Positions 1 to 8,622 of a stretch of DNA of 64,000 nucleotides are shown here, piece after piece. The notes beneath the pieces are model-generated. The model was not told where the DNA came from, made no database searches, and saw only the letters and a program-made list of their open reading frames with translations. The translations under genes and the position numbers were made by a program. This DNA is from Pseudactinotalea suaedae. GTDB taxonomy: Bacteria; Actinomycetota; Actinomycetes; Actinomycetales; Beutenbergiaceae. How positions within the stretch are numbered: the first letter of the stretch is position 1; every line of letters begins with the position of its first letter. The DNA lies in assembly GCF_009733815.1 (NCBI RefSeq), contig NZ_WNXY01000002.1, positions 186,001 to 250,000 of the forward strand, written 5' to 3'.

Positions 1-813
1 GTCGTGCGCCGTGATCTCCTCCGCCTCCGCAGGACGGGCCAGGTCAGGCACGTCTGCGGTCGAGGCCTGGCGATCGGCAACGACCCGCCGACGTTGCAGC
101 AGCGCGTCATCGCCGCCCACCTGACGTGGCCAGACTCGATCGTCTGTTTTCGTACCGCGGCCCTGATCCACGGATGGCCTGTGGATGACGACGGCGCCAC
201 GCACGTTCTTCTCCCGAACGGCCGCAAGCCTTTCGGAGGTCTGGCAACGCATCACTGGAGTGTCAGACCTCTCGAAGTGGTCGACGCCGGGCTCTGGCGC
301 GTCACTGACCGGAGGACCACGCTGGCCGACTGTCTCGGCCGACTTCCCGCGAGCGAGGCGTGGGGACTCCTTGCGTGGCTATGGACGCGCGACCTCATCA
401 CCGTCGACGATCTCGAGGCGCAGATCGCCGACCGGAAGCATCTCTACGGAATCGTGCGGCTCCGACGGATGCTCGCGGCGGTCCGACGCGGCGCCGTCAG
501 CCCGGCCGAGATCGAGCTCCAGGACTTCCTCACCAACCGAGGCTTCGAGGGCTGGATCGGCGACCAGAAGATCATCGTCCGGGGCAGGATCATCGCCAGG
601 GCCGACATCCTCTTCGTCGCTGAGCGGGTGATCATCGAGTTCGACGGCGAGCTTGCTCACCCTGAGTCGGCTTCCGCAACCGATCAGGCGCGCGACAAGC
701 GATTGGACGATCTTGGCTATCACGTGATCCGCGTGCGCTGGGAGCGGCTGATCCATGAGCCGCGCGATCTCGTGAACGAGATTCGCGTCGCCCTCGCCGC
801 CCGCGCCGCGTGA
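1..813 (+). CDS. AbiEi-like / DUF559 protein, 5' end cut by window
   Basis: The frame is open from the first base, and its first residues (RRDLLRLRRTGQV) resemble the middle of a winged-helix AbiEi-type antitoxin N-terminus, so the true start probably lies before the window. A GTG at position 4 is possible. The C-terminal part (RADILF, IIEFDGE, RDKRLDDLGY, VIRVRWERL) is the DUF559/Vsr-like PD-(D/E)XK nuclease fold, with the acidic residues of the fold visible. Such AbiEi-DUF559 proteins are common in actinobacteria. Their cellular role is not established, and no partner toxin gene is visible here. The gene converges on the amylase gene across a 153-base gap that holds tandem repeats. Confidence 0.75.
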   Translation, partial: VVRRDLLRLRRTGQVRHVCGRGLAIGNDPPTLQQRVIAAHLTWPDSIVCFRTAALIHGWPVDDDGATHVLLPNGRKPFGGLATHHWSVRPLEVVDAGLWRVTDRRTTLADCLGRLPASEAWGLLAWLWTRDLITVDDLEAQIADRKHLYGIVRLRRMLAAVRRGAVSPAEIELQDFLTNRGFEGWIGDQKIIVRGRIIARADILFVAERVIIEFDGELAHPESASATDQARDKRLDDLGYHVIRVRWERLIHEPRDLVNEIRVALAARAA

Positions 814-899
814 CGGTGCGTCGACGACCTTGCGCGCGACAGCGCCAACCGGCGTCCTCCCGAGGCAGGGCTGGGACGGCAACTCGGAGCTGGAAGTGC

Positions 900-966
900 G
901 GTGAAATCGTGCCGTGGTCGAAAGGGCGGTGAAACCGCGCCGTGGTCGAAAGTGCGTTGAAAGCGG
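900..966. repeat. Tandem 28-bp repeats in 3' flank of the amylase gene
   Basis: Two units of 28 bases start with GGTGAAA at 900 and 928. Each contains CCGTGGTCGAAAG, and a partial third unit (GTTGAAAGCGG) ends right against the amylase stop codon. Read in the amylase direction, the element begins CCGCTTTCAAC just after TGA. It is a diverged relative of the elements at 34845 and 57123, which also follow stop codons. The rest of the gap (814-899) shows nothing recognisable. Confidence 0.7.
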
Positions 967-2436
967 TCAGGGGCGGGCGAGCACGTGCAGCGCCAGGGCG
1001 GAGACCGGGGGCACCTCGGCGCTGAACGTGCCGTCGTCGGCGACCTCGACCACAGGGCCCGAGCACTCGCCGTCGACCATCGGTCCGGTGATCACGTCGC
1101 AGTAGCTGCCCGCCGGAAGCGTGGTGGTCCAGGTCGCGCTGAGCGGCTCGTCCGCCTTGTTGACGACGACGAACCCGGCGTCGCCTCGGCCGAACGCGAT
1201 CGCACGCACGTCCTGCCACCAGCTGGTCATCGGCTGGCCCGCGGTGGCGTTGTGGAAGCCCACCATGCCGGTCACGGCCGGCCAGGCGTGCGTGCACACC
1301 CAGTCGCCGTCCGCGCGCTCGACGTCGACGTCCGGCTCGGCCGGGCACGTCGCGTCGAGGACGGCGCCGGCGTCGTCCAGCGCCGGACCCGCATCGCGGT
1401 CAGAGAAGGCGTAGCCCGAGTACACGACCGGCGTGCCGTAGTCGCCCGCCAGCAGCAGCACGTTGGCGAGTAGGTAGGTCGCCCCCTCGGTCGCGTCGAG
1501 AGTGCGGCCGTTGCGCTCGGTGTCGTGGTTGTCGACGAACGTCACCGCCTGCCCACCCTCCAGCATCCCGACGCTCCCGAGCTCCTGGAACCCGCGGATC
1601 GAGCCGCCCTCGAGCATCCCGACGATGTTCTCGCCCCACGCGAACTCGTAGACGAGCCCGGCGTCGACGTACTGCTCGGGCGTCACCGGCTCCCCCGCGG
1701 CGCGGATCACCTCCTGCAGGATCACCACCTCCTCCGGGAGCTCAGCGGTGATCGCGGCGATGTCCTCCGGCGGCATGTGCTTGGCGGCGTCGATCCGGAG
1801 ACCGGTCACGCCGAGCGAGACCAGGTCGGCGAGGTAGGCGGCGAGCTGCTCGCGGACGTGGTCGTCCTCGGTGGCCAGGTCGGCCAGGTTGACCAGCTCG
1901 CAGTCGCGCACCTGGAAGCTGTCGCGGTAGTCGACGATGTCGTCGTCCGCCGTCCGCCCGCAGTGGTGGAAGTCGCTCTCGGTCCAGATCCCCGGGTACT
2001 CGTAGTGCGAGTAACTAGAACCGGCCCAGCCGGTCGCGATCGGTGCGTCGTCGGGTGCGCCCGTCATGTGGTTGACGACGGCGTCCGTGTACACCTCCAC
2101 CCCCACCGCGTCGCAGCGGCGCACCATGTCGGCGAGCTCCTCGCGGGTGCCCAGCCGAGACTCCAGCTGGTAGGAGACCGGCTGGTACGCCGTCCACCAC
2201 GCCTCGCCCAGGATGTGCTCCTGCGGCGGCGACGTCATCACCCAGCCGAACCCGGCCGGGCCGAGCACGCGCTCGCACTCGTCCGCGATCGCGTCCCAGG
2301 TCCACTGGAACAGCTGCACCCCCACGTGGCGCTCGACCTGTTCGGGCGCGGGGCCCGGACCGGGGTCGGCGGTGCACGCCGCCGTCAGCCCTGCGGCGAG
2401 CACCAGTGCGACCGCGGCACGTGCTTGTGAGCCCAC
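967..2436 (-). CDS. Secreted GH13 alpha-amylase, lipoprotein
   Basis: A 489-residue protein with a short hydrophobic signal peptide ending in a lipobox-like LTAAC, so it is probably a surface-anchored lipoprotein. The mature part has the GH13 signatures of an alpha-amylase that hydrolyses alpha-1,4-glucans: AVVNH (region I), GLRIDAAKH with the nucleophile Asp (region II), ILQEVI with the acid/base Glu (region III) and FVDNHD (region IV). Length and the N-terminal VQLFQW fit bacterial and animal-type alpha-amylases of Streptomyces style. The start is GTG, with a GGGAG ribosome site just upstream. The gene stands alone; a sugar symporter lies upstream in the opposite direction. Being so short, it has no obvious added starch-binding domain. 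Confidence 0.92.
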   Translation of the reverse strand: MGSQARAAVALVLAAGLTAACTADPGPGPAPEQVERHVGVQLFQWTWDAIADECERVLGPAGFGWVMTSPPQEHILGEAWWTAYQPVSYQLESRLGTREELADMVRRCDAVGVEVYTDAVVNHMTGAPDDAPIATGWAGSSYSHYEYPGIWTESDFHHCGRTADDDIVDYRDSFQVRDCELVNLADLATEDDHVREQLAAYLADLVSLGVTGLRIDAAKHMPPEDIAAITAELPEEVVILQEVIRAAGEPVTPEQYVDAGLVYEFAWGENIVGMLEGGSIRGFQELGSVGMLEGGQAVTFVDNHDTERNGRTLDATEGATYLLANVLLLAGDYGTPVVYSGYAFSDRDAGPALDDAGAVLDATCPAEPDVDVERADGDWVCTHAWPAVTGMVGFHNATAGQPMTSWWQDVRAIAFGRGDAGFVVVNKADEPLSATWTTTLPAGSYCDVITGPMVDGECSGPVVEVADDGTFSAEVPPVSALALHVLARP

Positions 2437-2464
2437 GCTCGTCTCCCTCGCTCGGAACGCCTGC

Positions 2465-2686
2465 TCACCCTAGGTCGAAGATCTCCCGACCGGGATAGTG
2501 GGGCTTCACCTCGCGGTTGACGAAGGAGCCGATCGAGTCGGCCGCCAGCAGCTCGCGGTGCACCGAGGGCGGCACCATCGAGTAGCGGTACACGTCGCCG
2601 CCCGTGTACTCGATGTCGAGCTCGTTGGTGGTCGGGTCGTACCCGACGGCGGACACCGCACCCGACCGGACCGGAACCCTGCGCAC
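2465..2686 (-). CDS. KTSC-domain small protein
   Basis: About 73 residues make up almost nothing but a KTSC domain: SGAVSAVGYD, LDIEYTGGDVYRYSMVP, a central ADSIGSFVN and the closing KPHYPGREI. This domain is otherwise found at the C-terminus of some lysyl-tRNA synthetases and as free-standing proteins. Its biochemical role is unknown. The frame stays open further upstream, but the GTG at 2686 is the first start that gives the usual domain length and does not run into the neighbouring divergent gene. It lies just upstream of, and in line with, the amylase gene (28-base gap) and may share its transcript. Confidence 0.7.
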   Translation of the reverse strand: MRRVPVRSGAVSAVGYDPTTNELDIEYTGGDVYRYSMVPPSVHRELLAADSIGSFVNREVKPHYPGREIFDLG

Positions 2687-2789
2687 GGCACCAGCCTGCG
2701 TGATCGCCGCGCGCACGGCAAGGCGCCGCACGAGACACGACCGGAGCAACCGTGCAAAGATCGCGGGCGATCCCGATCGGAGGTGCCCG

Positions 2790-4157
2790 GTGACCAGCGA
2801 GGCAGTCGTCCCTGAAGCCCGCACGCCGCCGTGGCGGTACGCGATCGGCATGTTCGGCACGTCGATCCCGATCAACATGATCAAGGGATCGATGATCCTG
2901 TTCTACGTCGACATGCTGGGCATGGACGCCCGCGTGTACGCCGGCGTCATGGTCGTGTACGCGATCATCGACGCGATCGACAACCCGCTGCTGGGTCACC
3001 TCTCGGACCGCACCCGGACCCGGTTCGGCCGCCGCCGCCCGTGGCTGCTGATCGGCGCGCCGCTGCTCGCGGCGTCGATGATCGCCTTCTTCTCGGCGCC
3101 CACCTCGCTCGACGGCGTGGCTCTGGTGATCTGGTTCGCCACCTTCGCGATCCTGTGCGAGGCGTTCGACTCGATGCTCAACGCCAACTACGGGGCGCTG
3201 CTGCCCGAGCTGTTCCCGGCCGAGCGGGCGCGCGCCAGCGCCAACGGGTTGCGGCAGGGGTTCCAGCTGGTCGCGCTGGTGATCTCGCTCGCCGTCACGC
3301 CGCTGCTGACCACGCGCGTGTTCGGGACCGAGGACACCACGGTGGGCTTCCGCACCACGGCGATCATCTACGGCGTGGTCGCCGTCGTCGCGATCTGCTT
3401 CATGGCGATCGGTGCGCACGAGAACCCGCGCTACGCCACGCGGGAGCGGACCCGGTTCCTGCCGAGCGTCGCCGCGATCCTCAAGAACCCGCTGTTCTGG
3501 AAGGTCGGGCTGATCGGGGCCTGCTACGCGATCCCGATGGCGCTGGTGCTCTCCGGCGTGCAGCTGTACGTCCGCTACTCGCTCGGGCTGCCGGTCGCGC
3601 AGACGCTGTACCTGCAGGGCGTCGTGATCCTGGTCGCCGGCGGCGGCCTCGTCGTGTGGACACGGGTGGTGGCGCGCAAGGGCGCGCTCTGGACCTGGCG
3701 GCTGGCCTTCCCGCTGCTGGCGGTCAGCTTCGTGGGGCTGTTCTTCGCCCGCGACCTGATCACCGGGATCGCCGCCGGGGTGCTGGTCGGGATCGGCTGG
3801 TCGGGGATGCTGGCGACCAACGACCTCATCGTCGCCCGCGTCCTGGACGGCGACGCCGTGCGGCACGGCACCCACCGCGAGGGCTTGTTCCTGTCGGCGT
3901 TCGGCACCCTGGGCCGGCTCAACGGGATCATCAGCGGGCTGGCGCTCGCCTCCCTCACCGTGTTCTTCGGGTACACCTCGGGCGACGATCCCGGTGCGGA
4001 CCCCGGCACCGCGTTCCGGTTCTACATGTGCGTCTACCCGTTCGTGCTCGCCCTCATCGGCTCCGTCGCGGCACGCTTCCTGCACGTCCCCGCCCAGCTG
4101 CCGGCCGAGGCCGTCGCACCCGAGCCGCCGGAGCACGTCGCCGAGCGCACCGCGTGA
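2790..4157 (+). CDS. MFS sugar:cation symporter, GPH family
   Basis: A 455-residue inner-membrane transporter with about 12 hydrophobic segments. The loop after the second helix (HLSDRTRTRFGRRRPW) is the signature of the glycoside-pentoside-hexuronide (MelB-like) symporters, which import sugars with Na+ or H+. The GTG start at 2790 is preceded by GGAGG at 2779-2783, and the longer open frame upstream lacks hydrophobic character. The stop overlaps the next start (GTGA), so it is translationally coupled to a carbohydrate-deacetylase-like gene. This suggests uptake of a sugar or acetylated oligosaccharide; the substrate cannot be read from the sequence. Confidence 0.85.
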   Translation: MTSEAVVPEARTPPWRYAIGMFGTSIPINMIKGSMILFYVDMLGMDARVYAGVMVVYAIIDAIDNPLLGHLSDRTRTRFGRRRPWLLIGAPLLAASMIAFFSAPTSLDGVALVIWFATFAILCEAFDSMLNANYGALLPELFPAERARASANGLRQGFQLVALVISLAVTPLLTTRVFGTEDTTVGFRTTAIIYGVVAVVAICFMAIGAHENPRYATRERTRFLPSVAAILKNPLFWKVGLIGACYAIPMALVLSGVQLYVRYSLGLPVAQTLYLQGVVILVAGGGLVVWTRVVARKGALWTWRLAFPLLAVSFVGLFFARDLITGIAAGVLVGIGWSGMLATNDLIVARVLDGDAVRHGTHREGLFLSAFGTLGRLNGIISGLALASLTVFFGYTSGDDPGADPGTAFRFYMCVYPFVLALIGSVAARFLHVPAQLPAEAVAPEPPEHVAERTA

Positions 4158-4984
4158 CCGAGCGGCGCCTCGTCGTCACCGCCGACGACCTCGGCCGCGA
4201 CCCCCGCACCGACGCGACCGTGCTGGACCTGCTCCGGGAGGGCCACGTCACGGCCACCACGCTGCTCGCGGTCGCGCCCGGCGCCGCCGACGCCGCCGCC
4301 GGCGCGGTCGCGCTGGGCAGCACCCCGCGCCTGCATGCCACGATCACGAGCGAGCGCGGGCTCGCGCCCTGGCCGCCACGATCGCCCGGATCCGCCGTGA
4401 TGGCCGACGGCGGCGCTCTCCCCCTGGACACCGGGCTCGCCCTGGCCAGGGCGAGCGTCGACGACGTCGTCGCCGAGGTGGCTGCCCAGCTGGCCTGGAT
4501 GCGCGCCCAGGGCATGGCACCCGCGGGTCTCGACTCCCACGCCGGCACGCTCTACGGGCTCGACGGCGGCCCGTGGCTCCATCCGGTGCTGCGCTGGTGC
4601 GCCTCGGAAGGGCTGGCGTTCCGGCTCCCGCGGGACCTGCGGCCCTACCTCGGCCGACCGGAGCCCGAGGTGGCGGCGCTGCACGCGCGAGCGGTGGCGC
4701 TGGCCGATGACCTCGGCGTGGCGCTGCCCGCCGCGATGATCACCAACCGGAGCAGCGCCGCCGCCCTCGGCCGCTACGAGACGTTGCGGCAGCAGCTGGT
4801 GGTCGCTCTGGACTCGCTGCCCGCCGGGACCAGCGAGCTGTTCCTGCACCCCGCCGACGGGCTGCCCGGACCGGTCGGGCAGGTCCGCGCGTGGGAGGCA
4901 CGGCTGCTGCGGGACCCGGTCTGGCACGACGCGGTCGCGAGCGCCGCCGTCGAGCTCGTCGGAGACTGGTGGTCCAATCCGTGA
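4154..4984 (+). CDS. ChbG/YdjC-like carbohydrate deacetylase
   Basis: 276 residues of the YdjC fold, a metal-dependent family whose characterised member ChbG deacetylates chitooligosaccharides. Visible metal-site elements are VTADDLGRD near the N-terminus, the LHATIT strand and DSHAG around residue 130. The C-terminal ELFLHPADG matches the family's last conserved segment. GTG at 4154 overlaps the stop of the sugar symporter by 4 bases. The pair looks like an uptake-and-deacetylation unit for an acetylated sugar. The family includes members of unknown activity, so the substrate is inferred. Confidence 0.8.
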   Translation: MTERRLVVTADDLGRDPRTDATVLDLLREGHVTATTLLAVAPGAADAAAGAVALGSTPRLHATITSERGLAPWPPRSPGSAVMADGGALPLDTGLALARASVDDVVAEVAAQLAWMRAQGMAPAGLDSHAGTLYGLDGGPWLHPVLRWCASEGLAFRLPRDLRPYLGRPEPEVAALHARAVALADDLGVALPAAMITNRSSAAALGRYETLRQQLVVALDSLPAGTSELFLHPADGLPGPVGQVRAWEARLLRDPVWHDAVASAAVELVGDWWSNP

Positions 4985-5029
4985 CAGGCGTCATCCCGGC
5001 CCGCCCACGCGGTGTGACACGGTCTTCCC

Positions 5030-5260
5030 ATGCCCCGCACGTACCTCTCGTTCATCGCGCTGGCCCTCTCGATCCTGTACGGCGCGGGTTTCGCCGCCCT
5101 GGACCCGACGCCGAACGGGTACGCCGCGGTCGGCGGTGCGCTGGTCGCGATCACCTGGATCGCCGTCGGGGTGTTCGGCAAGGACGACCCGGGGCCGCGC
5201 GCTGGCCCGACCGAGGACGCGATCCCTCCGTTCGGGACGCCGCCGGAGGACCGCCGATAG
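5030..5260 (+). CDS. Small two-helix membrane protein, unknown function
   Basis: 76 residues: two hydrophobic segments (about residues 5-23 and 31-48) joined by a short DPTPNGYAA turn, followed by a charged proline-rich tail. No family is recognised. Codon use is like that of the neighbours, with a GC-rich third position. No good ribosome site is visible before the ATG, which lowers certainty. It ends 6 bases from the convergent end of the dus gene. Confidence 0.5.
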   Translation: MPRTYLSFIALALSILYGAGFAALDPTPNGYAAVGGALVAITWIAVGVFGKDDPGPRAGPTEDAIPPFGTPPEDRR

Positions 5261-5266
5261 TGCCGG

Positions 5267-6472
5267 TCAGCCCCCGGAGACGCTCAGCTCGGCCCCGGCG
5301 AGCATCTCGCTGAGGCGGTCGTCGATCTCGCGGCTGGCCAACCAGCCGTCAGGCACCGCAGGCGTCTTGGGGCTGCCGGCCCGGCCGCGCGGACCCTCGG
5401 CACCCTCGCCCGGATAGGGCTGCTCGAGGTCGAGCACGCCGAGACGCTCGTCGAGCTCGGCGAGGCTGCTGACCAGGCCGAGCTGGGCGCGAGCCTCACC
5501 GCCCACCACGTAGCCCTTGAGGTACCAGGCCATGTGCTTGCGGAGCTCGCGCAGCGCGCGGCCCTCGTCCTCGAAGTGCTCCACCATCAGCTCGGCGTGC
5601 CGGCGGATCGCCTCCGCCACGGCCCGCAGGCCCGGCCGGACCCGCAGCGGCGAGCCGGCGAACCCCGCCACGAGGTCGGTGAACAACCACGGCCGACCCT
5701 GGCAGCCACGACCCACCACCACGCCGTCGCACCCGGTCTGGGCGACCATGGCCAGCGCGTCCTCGGCCGACCAGATGTCGCCGTTGCCCAGCACGGGGAC
5801 ATCGGTCACGGCGTCCTTCAACGCGGCGATCGCCTCCCAGTGCGCCGTGCCGGAGTAGTAGTCAGCCGCGGTGCGCGCGTGGAGCGCCACGGCGGCGACG
5901 CCCGCATCCTGCGCCCGCAGCCCGGCATCGCGATAGGTGAGGTGATCGGCGTCCACACCCATCCGCATCTTGATCGTCACCGGCACGCCTCCTGGCGCCG
6001 CCTCCTCGACCGCGCCTGTCACGATCGCGCCGAAGAGCTCGTGCTTCCAGGGCAGCACCGCTCCCCCGCCCTTGCGCGTCACCTTCGGTACCGGGCAGCC
6101 GAAGTTGAGGTCGATGTGGTCGGCGCGGTCCTCGGTCACCAGCATCCGCACGGCGGCCCGCACCGTGGCGGGGTCGACGCCGTAGAGCTGCACCGAACGG
6201 ACCTTCTCGCTCGCGTCGTGGCTGATGATCCGCATCGACTCCGGCGTGCGCTCCACCAGCGCACGCGAGGTGACCATCTCCGCGACGTACAGTCCGACCG
6301 GCGCGGGCGAGGACGCGAGGTCGGCCTCCCTGCCGGGCGGGACGCCGTCGAGCCTGAGCCCCGCTGACGCCGCATCTCGGCACAGGGTGCGGAAGGGTGC
6401 GTTGGTCACCCCCGCCATCGGCGCGAGCACGAGGGGGGTGCCCACCTCGATGGGACCGATGTGCAGACTCAC
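5267..6472 (-). CDS. dusB: tRNA-dihydrouridine synthase
   Basis: 401 residues. FMN enzyme that reduces uridines in the D-loop of tRNA using NADPH. The signatures are plain: VLAPMAGVTNAPFR at the N-terminus, HIDLNFGCPVPKVTRKGGG carrying the family's catalytic Cys, VTIKMRMG, ALHARTA and VLGNGDI. The GTG at 6472 gives the normal DusB start just before the first beta strand; the longer open frame upstream has no family similarity. An insertion of about 25 residues after TLCRDA, before LYVAEMVTSRA, is common in actinobacterial members. The divergent partner is a YbaK-type gene 63 bases away. Confidence 0.93.
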   Translation of the reverse strand: MSLHIGPIEVGTPLVLAPMAGVTNAPFRTLCRDAASAGLRLDGVPPGREADLASSPAPVGLYVAEMVTSRALVERTPESMRIISHDASEKVRSVQLYGVDPATVRAAVRMLVTEDRADHIDLNFGCPVPKVTRKGGGAVLPWKHELFGAIVTGAVEEAAPGGVPVTIKMRMGVDADHLTYRDAGLRAQDAGVAAVALHARTAADYYSGTAHWEAIAALKDAVTDVPVLGNGDIWSAEDALAMVAQTGCDGVVVGRGCQGRPWLFTDLVAGFAGSPLRVRPGLRAVAEAIRRHAELMVEHFEDEGRALRELRKHMAWYLKGYVVGGEARAQLGLVSSLAELDERLGVLDLEQPYPGEGAEGPRGRAGSPKTPAVPDGWLASREIDDRLSEMLAGAELSVSGG

Positions 6473-6522
6473 CCCAGCAGTATCGCCGATGCCGGCGCGT
6501 GCTCCGGCGGTGCCGGCGTCGA

Positions 6523-6528
6523 TAGGGT
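6523..6528 (+). promoter_or_regulatory. -10 box of a probable leaderless transcript (ybaK-like gene)
   Basis: TAGGGT ends 7 bases before the GTG at 6536. That spacing puts the transcription start on the first codon, a typical actinobacterial leaderless arrangement. No Shine-Dalgarno sequence is present to support another start. Confidence 0.5.
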
Positions 6529-6535
6529 CCACCTC

Positions 6536-7000
6536 GTGGCTGAGCACGCGTCGATCACGAGGTTCCGGGAAGCCCTCGCCGCAGCGGGCGGCACCGGTGA
6601 GATCAGGGTCCTGCCGGACTCGGTGCACACCGCGGCGCTCGCGGCACAGGCGCTCGGCTGCGAGGTCGGCGCGATCGCGAACAGTCTGCTCTTCGACAGC
6701 GAGGGCTCGCCCGTGCTGATCCTCACCTCCGGCGCTCATCGCGTCGACACCGCCGTGGTCGAGGACGTCACCGGGCCGCTACGGCGGGCGGACAAGGACT
6801 TCGTCCGGGTGCACACCGGTCAGGTGATCGGCGGCGTGTCCCCGATCGCGCACCCGAGCCCGATCCCCACCTACATCGACCCGTGGCTGCGGCGGCATCC
6901 CGTGCTGTGGGCCGCGGCCGGCCACCCCGCCGCGGTGTTCTCGACCAGCTACGACGAGCTGGTGCGGATGACCGGGGCCGTCGAGCTCGTCGTGGCCTGA
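6536..7000 (+). CDS. YbaK/EbsC-type aminoacyl-tRNA editing deacylase
   Basis: 154 residues of the YbaK/ProX fold. These proteins hydrolyse mischarged tRNA such as Cys-tRNA(Pro) or Ala-tRNA(Pro). Recognisable parts are the helix HTAALAAQALGCEVGAIANSL, the strand VLILTSG, and the C-terminal glycine-rich HTGQVIGGVSPIAHP with the conserved GG(V)SP loop. The GTG at 6536 fits the family start and a TAGGGT box 7 bases upstream. The last 52 bases overlap the 3' end of the convergent D-aminoacylase gene. Confidence 0.85.
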   Translation: MAEHASITRFREALAAAGGTGEIRVLPDSVHTAALAAQALGCEVGAIANSLLFDSEGSPVLILTSGAHRVDTAVVEDVTGPLRRADKDFVRVHTGQVIGGVSPIAHPSPIPTYIDPWLRRHPVLWAAAGHPAAVFSTSYDELVRMTGAVELVVA

Positions 7001-8622
7001 CCGCCCGACGCCGTGATCGACGAGGAACGTCCGCTGCGCAGCAACCGGCCGGGTCGCGCGTCGCGCTGGACTCCCCCTTGCACGACGAGCGTGCCACCGA
7101 CCCAGACGTGCTCGATGCCCGTGGGCGCCTGGCACGGGTCCTCGAACGTCGCGCGATCGGCGACCGTCGCCGGGTCGAACGCCACGAGGTCCGCCACCTG
7201 ACCAGGTGCGATCCGGCCCCGGTCGCGCAGCCCCAGCCGGTCGGCGTTGGCCGCACTCATCTTGCGGACGGCGTCGCTCAGCTCCAGGACGCCGAGCTCG
7301 CGGACATAGCGACCCAGGACCCGGGGGAAGGTGCCGTAGTGGCGGGGGTGCGGACGCCGCTCACGCTGATGGATGTCGATGGCGTTGCCGTCGGAGCCGA
7401 TCGTCGAGAGCGGGTGCGCCAAGAAGGTCTGCATGTCCTCCTCGGTGCGGTAGGCCATCACGACCTCGACCTGGTTGCCGTGCCGCCGGCACAGCTCGAG
7501 GGTGAGATCCACCGGATCCACGGCCCGTTCGAGCGCGAGCTGGGCCATCGTGCGTCCGGCCAGTCCTGGTTCGGGAGCGTGAGCGATCGTCACCCGGTCC
7601 CACAGCCACGGGATGCCGCCGTACCACCCTCGTGCCGTCTCCTCCCTGGCCCGCCGGTACGTGTCGGGGTCTGTCAGCCGCTCCGACAGCGCGGCGGAGC
7701 CTCCGACCTGCACCCATCCGGGCAGGTACTGCGTGAGCGAGCTGCTCGAGGCCGCGTAGGGGTAGAGGTCGAAGCCGACGTGGTGACCGCATTCGACCGC
7801 GTCGTCGAACAGGCCCAGGTACTCGCTCGCCCTTCCCCAGTTCACCGGGTCGTTGAGGGCGACGTGGGAGTACTGGAGCCGGGCCCCCGATGCCGCCGAC
7901 ACCATCAACGCCTCGCGCACCGCATCGAGCTCGGCCCCGGCCACCGCGCGCGCGTGGGTCGCGTACAGGGCTCCCGCCGAGGCGACCGGACCGAGCAGAT
8001 CGATGACCTCGTCGGCATCGCCGTAGCTCGAGGGCACGTGGGTGAGCCCGGTGCTCAGTCCGAAGGCACCCGCACGAAGCGCCGAGCGGAGCAGCTCGCG
8101 CATCGCGGCCTGCTCGTCGGCGGTCGGCGGGCGTTGCTCGACGCCCATGGTGGCCACCCGCAGGGTGCCGTGCCCGACCAGTGCCGCCACGTTGAGAGCT
8201 GGAGGTGCCGCCTCCAGTCGGTCGGCGTAGCCCTCGAGATCGGTCCAGTCCACGTCGAGAGGTGGCTCCCCGATCCGCGCCATGTGGTCGCGGTGCAGGT
8301 CGAGACGCTCGGCACCGTTCGGGAAGGCGGAGAAGCTGCAGTTCCCGACCACCTCGGTCGTCACTCCCTGCAGGACCTTGCTCTCGGCGGCCGTGCTCTG
8401 CAGGACGCTGATGTCCGAATGCGTGTGGATGTCGATGAAGCCCGGCGCCAGCACCAGGCCGTCCAGGTCCCACGACTGCGCATTACCAGCATCGGGATGA
8501 TCGGCCGCAGCCTTGCCGGACGCGACGACATGCCCGTCGCTCACCAGCACGTCCTGCACCTGCTGTGGCCCACCGGTGCCGTCGACGACGACCGCTCCGC
8601 GGAGCAGTGCAGGACCGCTCAC
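6949..8622 (-). CDS. N-acyl-D-amino-acid deacylase (D-aminoacylase family)
   Basis: 557 residues of the amidohydrolase superfamily. The metal site GFIDIHTHSD (His66, His68) follows a small N-terminal beta domain, and VVGNCSFS, HARA and the C-terminal VADLVAFDPATV with VWVGGTLVVQGG fit D-aminoacylase. The enzyme would release D-amino acids from N-acyl forms in the cytoplasm. Its GTG start overlaps the stop of the IclR gene by 4 bases, so the two form an operon. The last 30 or so residues are serine-rich and run antisense into the ybaK-like gene, and look like a non-conserved extension. D-hydantoinase-like or other acylase substrates are not excluded. Confidence 0.85.
   Translation of the reverse strand: MSGPALLRGAVVVDGTGGPQQVQDVLVSDGHVVASGKAAADHPDAGNAQSWDLDGLVLAPGFIDIHTHSDISVLQSTAAESKVLQGVTTEVVGNCSFSAFPNGAERLDLHRDHMARIGEPPLDVDWTDLEGYADRLEAAPPALNVAALVGHGTLRVATMGVEQRPPTADEQAAMRELLRSALRAGAFGLSTGLTHVPSSYGDADEVIDLLGPVASAGALYATHARAVAGAELDAVREALMVSAASGARLQYSHVALNDPVNWGRASEYLGLFDDAVECGHHVGFDLYPYAASSSSLTQYLPGWVQVGGSAALSERLTDPDTYRRAREETARGWYGGIPWLWDRVTIAHAPEPGLAGRTMAQLALERAVDPVDLTLELCRRHGNQVEVVMAYRTEEDMQTFLAHPLSTIGSDGNAIDIHQRERRPHPRHYGTFPRVLGRYVRELGVLELSDAVRKMSAANADRLGLRDRGRIAPGQVADLVAFDPATVADRATFEDPCQAPTGIEHVWVGGTLVVQGGVQRDARPGRLLRSGRSSSITASGGQATTSSTAPVIRTSSS

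Noticed and set aside
900-966. CRISPR-like tandem repeat
   Set aside because: Units abut directly with no spacers, and only two full copies are present.
2745-2765. LacI-type operator before the sugar symporter
   Set aside because: GCAACCGTGCAAAG is only weakly palindromic and no LacI gene is nearby.
2831-4153. Upstream continuation of the deacetylase frame inside the symporter gene
   Set aside because: The out-of-frame translation is Arg-rich noise; the deacetylase domain begins at the GTGA overlap at 4154.
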